DNA from: Melastoma dodecandrum
Taxonomy: Eukaryota > Streptophyta > Magnoliopsida > Myrtales > Melastomataceae
Direction of reading: 5' to 3'
Length of the DNA stretch: 64,000 nucleotides
NCBI GenBank assembly: GCA_029817715.1
Contig: JARUPY010000495.1
Coordinates: 248,001-312,000, forward strand
Positions 55,901 to 64,000 of the stretch are shown here, piece after piece (position 1 is the stretch's first letter; each line of letters starts with the position of its first letter). The position numbers and the translations under genes were made by a program. The notes beneath the pieces are model-generated. The model was not told where the DNA came from, did not search any database, and worked only from the letters and a program-made list of their open reading frames with translations.

Positions 55901-56415
55901 GTAACATAAAAATGAATGTGTCAAATTTGTGGATGAAAATGAGGTTTCCCTCATTCGCCGAGGAATATCTTTGCCCGGATGGATCTTCTTTCATTTAAAG
56001 TTCCTCAAGATTTATTCAGTATTTAATATAAATAAATAAATAATTACATAAAAAAGCTATCACAAACATAGTGGGAAATCACCGGAGAGAAACAAATTCT
56101 TTTGACGGAAAAAACAAGATTACCCTTTCAATTAAAGAGACGCCTCACCTCATGGTAAAAGAAGTTCATGTAATCTTAGTTTTCGAATAGCACTCCAATG
56201 CGGACGTGCCATTTCCTCAAGTTTGAGTGTAAAGTTCATCCCAATACATTTTGCAAGTTGGTACAATACTCCTACCATCTTTCAACCACTTCAGTAAACC
56301 TCATACACTATTCTAGAGAATTTAGTCCGATGAATTCTTGCCAATGAGATGGGCAAAACTGAAAATAACACGATTAAATCTTAATATCTCAAAAGCACCT
56401 TCAAAACGTATTCAC

Positions 56416-57559
56416 CTTCAAAGCACCTTCTTATTGTGTCCATCCATCTCTGCCAATCTAAGGTTGTCGCCCTGGTTTTTTGTAGTTAGTGGCAGCAAAC
56501 TACAGGTGACCGACGAGAGTTTGGATAAGATCTGGACACAAAGAGAAACCAACACACAGAAATTAAGATACAAAATGATTTCCTTTTGAAAAGTTTTTTA
56601 ATTATTAATAACTTTTTATTCTACGAGAGAGGGACATGTCCCACTTATTTAATTTATTTTGAAATATTACTTTAAATTTTTCGCTAAAACTTTTTTGCCA
56701 TCTCCCGCTCCCCGAGAGTCTTCTTGGTCATTCTTTAATTCATCCTACACAACACAAACAAACAAGAAAGAGGTCGCAAACACCGGTGAGACCGACTAAC
56801 TATTATTATCAATCAACGCAATACACTGTACCTAAAAGAAATAAATAAATTTATAATTCCCATGTTTACTTACACATAAACAAAGAAAAGGAAGCAAGTT
56901 TCCACTATCCAATAAAGTTATCATTTGAAAGGAATGGTTAAATGACTATTTTATCCTTGTCTCTTTTTATGAGATGACTAATTAAGTTAATGTAAATTTA
57001 TAAAGAGATGTCTATTTTCCTGTTAAGAATCTTCCCAGTTGTTGGTTTTTGTTCACTCCAGATCTACGAGGGACGCTCCGCTTGGTCGCCGCCACCGGAA
57101 ATGCGTAACAGGATGCAAGTGTAGCTCCTTCATTCCCCAGCATCACCCCACAGCCTGCTCCTCTCATCAGCTTCACCTGCAGGTATGTCCTCTTCCTCGC
57201 TTTAAAAGCTTGCTTTTTTTTTTTCTTTTCTTTCCCTTTTTCCCCTTCTTCCACAGATCGGGCAATTATTTCCATATGATTTGTTTGGCAAGAGAGGCCT
57301 AAATGTTGTTCAATGATTTGAAGGATTCGAAAAATTTTGGCTTAAATTTTAAAATCATTCATATGTTTTCCTAGTCTTTTGGATCTTTCATTATTTGTTT
57401 GGAAATAAGTAAATGTTTTCCTTGGGAGATGGAGCGAAAGAAGAACCTGTGACTATTCACCGCTAGAGTTTCTGCAACACAGAGAAGATGCGTGAACTGG
57501 TTTCCCCATGTGAATTGATTTCTCTTGTTTTTTCTCGGTCTATTGATTAAGGAAAACAA
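56416..57559 (+). other. Upstream region of copy 4; possible leader exon
   Basis: No coding gene. A GC-richer stretch (57050-57182) ends at a good donor, CACCTGCAG|GTATGT, followed by a T-rich tract, and could be a non-coding first exon. The last 140 bp match the leader of the + stub at 51470-51632. Confidence 0.35.
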
Positions 57560-60087
57560 ATGGCGTCGGCTCCGTTTGCGGCGAGCTTGCTAGACATGTG
57601 GGTCGTGTGGAATATCCGAGGTTTCATGATACTCAGCCTTTCCATGCAACTGCTTCTTGCCATCATCTCCCCTCTCCGGAGGAAAACGTCCAACCGTTGG
57701 GTAATTCTGGTGATATGGTCAGCATACTTCTTATCGGATTGGGCCGCCATATTCGCTTTTGGGCTGATCTCGAATGCCAGATTGATGAACCCCATTTCCC
57801 CTTTGCAAGTCGACCAAGATCTCCTGGCATTCTGGTCTGCCTTTCTTCTAATACACTTGGGGGGGCCGGATTCCATCACTGCTTATGCGTTAGAGGATAA
57901 TACGCTGTGGATGCGCCACTTGGTCGGCCTTGTAGTCCAAATACTCGCCTTCCTCAACATCTTTGTTAAGACGCTCCCGGATAACAAGCTTCGTGTGCCG
58001 ACAATCCTGATCGCTATTGCCGGCACCATCAAGTATGGGGAGAGGACCAGAGCATTGTACCTTGCAAGTGTTGAGAATCTTAAGGAGTCGGTGTTGAAAT
58101 CCCGCCGCCTTCATCTGAAAAGCAACATTACGAGGCCACAAGGGGCATCAACCCAGTCCAATATCGATGCCAGCAATAACGGCGAAGACACCTTCGGAAA
58201 GAGACTCAAGATGGCCTTCCACTACTTCCAAATATTCAGGGGCCTGGTCGTCGACATGATACCAGAACATTCCGAGTGGCTCGAGAGCCGAGATTGTTTC
58301 CTGAACAAAGATGCTCGGGCGACATTCGATATTTTGAAGATGGAGCTGAAGTTCTTCTATGAGGTGTTCTACACCAAGGTCCTTGCGGCCAACTCCGCTT
58401 GGGGAGTGGTCATCCGCAGTCTGGCCTTTTACAACGTCCTCATCGCCCTGATTATGTTTTGCCTAATTAAGAAAGAGGGAATTCACGGGGTCGATGTTCG
58501 AATCACTTACTCGTTGCTAGCTGGAGTGATTGCTTTGGATTCAGCGAGCGAGATACTGCTATCGAGGTCTAATTGGTCCAAGGTCGATGATTACATTTAC
58601 CTCGGATGCCAAGCTATTGGGCATGGACTAGTCTTATTTTTCATAGTAGGCATTGCCATGATCTGCATAGTCGGCTTCTTCGCTGGTTTTTGCTGCCTTA
58701 CTGTTGCTTCCCGGGAATGGTCAGAGAGTACAGGGGCGCTGAGCATTTTAGGGTGTGCTTTCGAGGAGTCTCGTCCGAGGAAAGGATCCAAGTTATGTGA
58801 TTATTGGCGTAAAATCAACGGTACAATCTTAGCCCCCTTTTAATTTATATTCTCGTTTTACTCGACTCGTATCTCCGTTCTCTTCAATTTTGAATACAGA
58901 ATGGAAAACGAGTTTATTTCCATTCAAGTTTGAAATTAAATTTGTATCAAAGGAATGATTTTACGTTCTCCTTTGCCAAATACATGATGAATATAAATAG
59001 ACAAAACAGAAAAAGAGATCAAAACCAGAAAATTAAAAACTAAACGATTTAGAGATAAAACAGAGTAATAGTTTCTCGTTATACAGACAGGTTGTATAGA
59101 TTGCATTTGTAGACTAAAAATCTAAGTCCTATTTATTAAGTGCATTCCTTTTTTCTGTCTTAATTGCTTAAAATTATGAAAAAGAAAATCAAATATTGAG
59201 TACTAGAATTGGAGGTGTTTGTTAGTATTTGGTAATTTGCATTAACTATTTATATTGTTCCAGTAATATGTCTTTATGGGTTAATCAGTCGAGGTATAAA
59301 AAGAAAACCTTTTTCAGGTAAGATCAACGACAAGATGGGGGTAGTCATCCTCACCAAATTGCCATATCAATGGAAGAACAACCTCGATATGGAACTGTGG
59401 GACTTCGTGTTTAGTCAATTGCGAGAAAAAGCTTCGCCCGCCGATGATGCGGCCAAGGTAAGGGCGGTATACGAGGCAAGGGGTGAAGGTCCGCTTTCCA
59501 TTGGAAATTTAGCCGAGTTAAGACACTTTGTGGATGATTTTGAGTTTGAACATAGCATCCTCATCTGGCATTGTGCAACTGAGATCTGCTATTGGGTTGA
59601 TGCACATGTTGACGGGGAGAACAACAATGGAAGGAAGTTCAGCAAGGTTTTTTCAGATTACATGACATATCTTTTGATCAAGCAACCAAAGCTAATGTCC
59701 CCCGTGGCAGGGATCGAGGAAATAAGGTATAGAGAAACCATTGCCGAGGCAAAGGATATCGGCAAGAGACAATCCACGGAGACCTTGGAGCAATTTTGCA
59801 GGAATACACTGGATGAGCATACTAGCACTGCCGAATCCGATGAAAGAGGATTAAGCGGTAAGTCCGTGTTGCCTGAGGCATGCACCCTGGCTAACATTCT
59901 AATGCAAAAAGGTACGACGAAGTGGGACGTGATTAGCAAGGTATGGGTGGAGGTGTTGTTATATACGGCCGGCCACTGTCGAGCAGACTCGCATGTACGC
60001 CTGTTGAGCGAGGGTGGGGAGTTCATAACTATCGTGTGGCTGTTGATGGCTCACATGGGGATAATAGCTCGCTTTCCTAAGGAGTAA
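57560..60087 (+). CDS. DUF4220/DUF594 membrane protein, copy 4, intact
   Basis: Exons 57560-58808 and 59318-60087 encode 672 residues. The N-terminal segments (GFMILSLSMQLLLAIISPL, WVILVIWSAYFLSDWAAIFA), LLAFWSAFLLIHLGG and ALEDNTLWMRHLVGL mark DUF4220. WDVISKVWVEVLLYTAGHC and LLSEGGEFITIVWLLMAHM mark DUF594. The intron (58809-59317) is phase 1 with donor GTAAAA, acceptor TTTTTCAG and the alternate donor 12 bp later. The intron is almost the same as that of copy 2, while exon 2 after residue about 470 is the most diverged of the set (for instance GPLSIGNLAELRHFVDD). Its promoter and first codons are of a different type from copies 1-3 and resemble the stub at 51633. The start follows AACAAATGGCG. 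Cellular role unknown. Confidence 0.9.
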
Positions 60088-60116
60088 GGAGCTGTGAATA
60101 TGTGTAATTTGTATTT

Positions 60117-60122
60117 AATAAA
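60117..60122 (+). terminator. Poly(A) signal of copy 4
   Basis: AATAAA in TGTAATTTGTATTTAATAAAA, 30 bp after the stop. Confidence 0.5.
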
Positions 60123-60668
60123 AGGGTATTAATTAATTTGTATTTGGCGATTTGTCATCCACATTTTCATTGTTTTTTCTTTCAGTAAAAGAATTGTTTT
60201 CCTTTCTATTTTCACATTGGAAACAAGGCCAGTTGCATTTGTCATTGGGCTGGGCAGGTCTAGCGTATGTCGGGCGGCCTCAATAATAATAATAATTTTT
60301 TTTTACTCTTGATATGGAAATAGAATTTAATTTTGTTGGTCTAACAAATTTTTCAAGCAGCTTAAATAAGTCTGAGCTAGTTGAAACAATTTTCATAAAT
60401 CCGAACATACGCAACCCGACGTCTCCCTGCACCTGTTTAGTGGACAAGCCTCATCTGATATGGAAAGAATTGCTTTGCGGCTAGTTTCGTGGGGAAGATT
60501 GGTGGTAGACGATACTTCAAAGATGATAAAGAAAATGAAAATGACCACACAAAAAATACTTTCTCAAAAGCATAATGAATACAATCACGTTTCGTGATAC
60601 CCAGCTGCATCGATTCAACAGATTGATATAAAAATTTCGGGATCATCACCCCAAAAAATAGCCTTACA

Positions 60669-60785
60669 TGTAGGAGTACTGATATTTGGAAATAATCCTA
60701 CATCGGGCCAATAGCACTCCCAACCCTAGAGCAAGCTTTTGGGTTGGGCTCTCCCTAAAAAGCCCGTAACAAGTGGTATCAGAGC
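60669..60785 (+). mobile_element. TRIM-like LTR with Met primer-binding site
   Basis: A 103-bp sequence runs from TGTAGGAG to GTAACA (60669-60771) and contains TCCTACATCGGG, like the CCCACATCGG block common in TRIM LTRs. Two bases later is TGGTATCAGAGC (60774-60785), complementary to initiator-Met tRNA. TGTAGGA and TCCTACA form a short inverted repeat. The matching 3' LTR is not found nearby. Confidence 0.65.
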
Positions 60786-60894
60786 GACGTCGCTGTCGTC
60801 CTTATCCACAGAAAGGTTGACAAGGCAATTTCCTCCGTGGGAAGGAAGAACCAACGAGATGAGGCCCCTGGTCAAGGAGCCAAAATAATGACGG

Positions 60895-61600
60895 TTGATG
60901 TACTTGTGGTTGCCCTCTTTGCTGAAATTTTCAATTCATAAATTAGATGAGTGTACCATTATGGTTGCCCTCTATGCATGCGTCGTAGGACTATATAATG
61001 ATTGCGATCACTCTCTTCAAAACTTGGTAACTGATTTAGGACTTGAAAGCAGCCCTTACATAGGAAGTGTTTTGGTATCTATGTACGTTACCAATGGAAA
61101 AAATGAACTCGGCTAAGAGTATTTACCAACCTTTACGGGAGAGAGATCTTGTAATATGGACAGAGATGATCACTGCTCACTCAATACTGGCAATTCTGGG
61201 GTTGCATTTAATTATTTTGCTGGCTTAAGGTGGATAGTTTTGCTATCGATGGGGCATTAAGTGCATGTGCTGGTCTGATAACTCATAATCAGGGAGATCA
61301 TTCACTCTCTGTTTGTCAAGGCAGGATTGGGAATGGATATGGCTATAGGTGGTAGTTTGGTCAATATGTACACAAAAAATGGGGATCTTCAATCTGCAGA
61401 TTCCATCTTCAGTGAAGATTTAGATGCGGATTTGATGTGTTGGAACTCAATTCTCGGACAATGTGGCGACCATGGATTGGAAAAAATGGTCTTAATGATC
61501 TTTGAACAAATCCTTTCGCATGGTCTGGTTCCAGGTCTAGTGACCATTATTGTCTGCTTTCTTCACTTACAGCCGCAGTTTCTCGATTGAAAAAAAAATT
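60895..61600 (+). pseudogene. Pentatricopeptide repeat (PPR) protein fragment
   Basis: Several PPR motifs, spread over different frames, can be followed: a VSMYVTNGKNELG block, then RERDLVIWTEMITAHS, then VDSFAIDGALSACAG, then GGSLVNMYTKNGDLQSADSIF, DLMCWNSILGQCGDHGLEK and FEQILSHGLVPGLVT. The order fits an E- or DYW-class plant PPR protein, which acts on organelle RNA. Stops (such as the TAA after LG at 61116) and frameshifts near 61220 and 61310 break it, and both ends are missing. Confidence 0.8.
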
Positions 61601-61717
61601 TATTGTGTAATTGCACGGAGGAGTTTAATATCAATCCTAATGTTGCATATATGATCATCATCCGTGGCATGAAGATGTTGCATCTCCATGTACAACAGCA
61701 AAATTTAACCATACGGG

Positions 61718-62095
61718 ATGGTTGAAATTTTAGAGGCACATCGTAAGGTAAACGACATGCTCTATTCATTGTCTTGCTTGTTTGAGTATATCGGTGAATT
61801 GGGCAATGACTACATATACACAGTGACTTCCTTGCTGGAGCATGCGCTCTTGGACTGGGTTCTAGTCCACCGGCAGGAGGTGGCATCTGCAGTCAAGCAT
61901 ATGGCGGTAGGAGTCACAAGGCTTGGTTACGAGGATGCGCTAATTTACCTGCTGAACTACATATGGCTCATCTTCGAGACATCTCTATTCGTCATCATTG
62001 CTGTCATGAAAGCCACAGCGAGAATTGGGGTGACATTGGGTCCTGCCGTGGTGTGGAATTATTACTTGTAGGAGCCCTTTCATCCAACAAAGAAA
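61718..62095 (+). pseudogene. Fragment of SF3B1 (splicing factor 3B subunit 1)
   Basis: The frame MVEILEAHRKVNDML is followed by LFEYIGELGNDYIYTVTSLL, LVHRQEVASAVKHMAVGV, GYEDALIYLLNYIW and IFETSLFVIIAVMKA. These are late HEAT repeats of SF3B1, a U2 snRNP protein that is usually strictly conserved. The EAHRK piece belongs further upstream in the protein, so an internal stretch is deleted. A TAG at 62069-62071 replaces a Gln codon and the frame continues with EPFHP. Many substitutions show lack of constraint. No introns are seen over this span, which allows a processed origin. Confidence 0.8.
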
Positions 62096-62150
62096 CACAA
62101 GCTTTCAAATGTCACCTTTGAGGACAAGGTTGTTCTTGAAGGGAGGGTAT
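62096..62150 (+). mobile_element. Ty3/gypsy pol tail and purine tract relic
   Basis: The sequence encodes FEDKVVLEGR, like the FxLEDKVSLEGGG end common to chromovirus polyproteins. It is followed by GAAGGGAGGGTAT, a purine-rich tract, and TGATGCATG, a possible LTR start. It directly follows the SF3B1 fragment. No other part of pol is near. Confidence 0.45.
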
Positions 62151-63160
62151 TGATGCATGAAAACCAGTTAAACGGGACCAAGGGTTGTGTGCCGATTGGA
62201 GGGGCTGATTCAAAGGCATAAATCAAGACCCTAGCTTCAAGGGATCATGCTCATCAAAGACCAGGAAGGATGAAATTGCGAGGATAAGAATTTTTAGAGA
62301 GGGGTATAAGGGATGTTTATCTGTTAGTGGGGAAGTAGAGAAAAAAAGGTAAAAGAGAATAGGGCCGATAGGTGGAGAGTGCGTGTGTGTGGGTGCAGCT
62401 TCAGCCGTTGCTTGAACCATCCGACTAGAGGAGATTCAGCGGCGTGTTGTGCTTTTTGGTTTTGTCTACATCAAGTACCCTTTTCTTCTTTTATCTACAT
62501 CGGAGGGGCCCGATCCGGTGTAGAACTCTTTTGTATGCAACATAGCTTCTTGCAGTAATCTTGCCATATTCACATTCGCATTGATCACGAAGGTCAGGCC
62601 GCCCACCACAGTCGTGGTTTCCCATAACCTTCTTGGTAAACGCCCATATTGGTTTTCCTAGAAACTTCACACAGACGCCGCTGTCCATATTTTTGTTTAA
62701 CAGAAGCCAACCATGGAACAAAACCACTTATTTAAGACGTTTACCTTTTATAATTATTCACTATTAGTCAACAACTGATTATGTAGTTTAGGTTAGTGAT
62801 TAAAGATATTATTAGGTTATTTCCATAAATTTATGTTATGATATTATATATTTATATTGACTTTAGCGTCTTTCCAGATGTACGAGAGGCTTTTTGGTCA
62901 AACGCATCCCTTTCAAGCTAAGCGTTCTTTCCATTCTCCCACCACCGCGTTTTTCATTTCTCCATCTTCTGTCAACTCTTTTTCGCGTAATCCTTCGATA
63001 TTTGGTGTACTAATGATTTGGTGATGCCAAGAAGACTTAGATCGGAGAGCCAAATGTGCGTACCGGTTTGCTTGAGCTGTTTTCATTCAGATTTCCCGGG
63101 TCAGTTTTAACCTCTTCTGATTTTTTTTTTCTTTTTTGGGCGATTGGTTGACGGAGACGA
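62151..63160. other. Possible LTR start, then leader of copy 5; no gene seen
   Basis: The first few hundred bases may be an LTR (from TGATGCATG), unproven. 62850-63160 is the leader of copy 5. The - strand frames here show no known family. Confidence 0.35.
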
Positions 63161-63548
63161 ATGGCGTCGCTGCCGTTTGTGGCGAGCTTGCTGGATATGT
63201 GGGCTGCATGGAACATCCGAGGTTTCATGATACTGAGCCTTTCTATGCAATTGCTTCTTGCTACCGTCTCCCCTCTCTGGAGAAAAACATCAAATCGGTT
63301 GGTCATTCTGATGATATGGTCCACCTACTTACTAGCAGACTGGGTCGCAATATTCGCTTTCGGGTTGATCACGAACTCCAAATTCAAGAATAACGCGACC
63401 CCTCAGGAAGTTGACGTTGGCCAAGATCTCCTGACCTTGTGGTCTGCCTTTTTTCTGATGCACCTAGGGGGCCCGTTTTCTATCACTGCCTATGTGTTAG
63501 AGGACAATGCACTATGGCTCGCCACTTGGTCAGCTTGGTTGTCCAGAT
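63161..63548 (+). pseudogene. DUF4220 copy 5, truncated 5' part
   Basis: The N-terminus MASLPFVASLLDMWAAWNIRG and following segments (GFMILSLSMQLLLATVSPL, WSTYLLADWVAIFAFGLI, LHLGGPFSITAYVLEDNALW) align with copy 4 for about 120 residues. One base is missing near 63520 (TGGCTCGCCAC where others have TGGCTGCGTCAC), shifting the frame. At 63549 all similarity ends. The rest of the gene may lie beyond the window if the following sequence is an insertion. Confidence 0.82.
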
Positions 63549-64000
63549 TGTTTAGGGTTACTGAACCGGGGTTTTGATGATGAATTTAAGCAACGAGTTA
63601 CTAGTGGTAAGTAGTAATGTTTCATAAGTTGTGTGCTTCTCCTCAGCGATGAGCTGGAGCAATGTGTTGCTGAACCACAGCTAGTAACAGTTATATATTG
63701 CTGCATACAGTAAGCTGTTACTGTGGTATTACGTATACATATTGTAAATATGAAAACATATTTTCAGTACCTTCATTTTATTTTGATTTATCTTCGATTA
63801 TCTGTCTGAGTATCCAAATTCACTCAATATGGCCTAATAATCTCATTATAAATATTTAGACAATTAAATATTGAGAGAATAGCTATTGTATTTGAAAACA
63901 AAAATATTTTGCTACCCTGTAATAGGATAAAATATCAAATTAAAAATTGTTGTTTATCATAATCGATCAGAAGATTATGAGTGATTTATAAAGTTTAAAA
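63549..64000. mobile_element. Probable transposable element interrupting copy 5
   Basis: From TGTTTAGGGTTACTG, with GGTTTTGATGATGAATTT soon after, the sequence looks like the start of a Copia-type LTR. The window ends before the other end, so a target duplication cannot be sought. Confidence 0.35.

Larger units (their letters stand above)
51686..56415 (-). repeat. Right arm of the 4-kb inverted duplication
   Basis: Reverse complement of 39945-43925. It is longer because it gained a SINE (52595-52934 plus its target duplication) and two extra 227-bp promoter units. Subtracting these leaves about 3.9 kb, equal to the left arm. Confidence 0.88.

Overview
This is nuclear DNA from a flowering plant, most likely a woody eudicot. 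It is AT-rich and gene-poor, and it is crowded with LTR retrotransposons, a Mutator-like transposon, SINEs and a LINE relic. Its only clear host genes belong to the plant-specific DUF4220/DUF594 membrane-protein family. The species cannot be fixed from the sequence; Myrtales is a guess from the look of the family.

Host genes. A tandem array of one DUF4220-DUF594 gene family runs through the window on the + strand: copy 1 (4076-6582, frameshifted), copy 2 (36738-39241, intact), copy 3 (43834-48008, broken three ways), copy 4 (57560-60087, intact) and copy 5 (63161 onward, truncated). Two 5' stubs meet head to head at 51633-51776. Each full copy has two exons separated by an intron of about 500 bp. 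The intron is bordered by an 11-12 bp direct repeat of coding sequence, which suggests intron gain before the array expanded. Copies 2 and 3 are mosaics of the other copies. A 4-kb inverted duplication (39945-43925 against 51686-56415) includes the copy 3 promoter and first codons.

Mobile elements. 918-1807 and 24392-25350 are solo LTRs of one family, each with an exact 5-bp target duplication. 8788-20110 is a degenerate Ty3/gypsy element on the - strand with two 997-bp LTRs, Tat-type pol with a second RNase H, and an antisense plant-mobile-domain-like ORF. 25804-35410 is a minus-oriented solo LTR split by a 7.3-kb MULE (27658-34960). The MULE has TIRs of about 770 bp, an intact FAR1/MULE/SWIM transposase and a convergent second gene. 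A related solo LTR (44549-46181) interrupts copy 3. Smaller elements are a foldback element (7056-7866), SINEs (about 1935 and 52595-52934), a LINE relic (36134-36327) with its empty site preserved in copy 1, a short non-autonomous LTR element (49868-51022), a TRIM-like LTR plus primer site (60669-60785), and a plastid 16S rRNA fragment (35416-35510).

Gene fragments. There are two exon-1 relics of a 2-oxoglutarate dioxygenase (2796-2999 and 21584-21924), a PPR pseudogene (60895-61600) and an SF3B1 fragment (61718-62095). The last two lie between retroelement pieces. Only copy 2, copy 4 and the MULE transposase look capable of making full proteins. Exon boundaries are read by eye and need transcript support.
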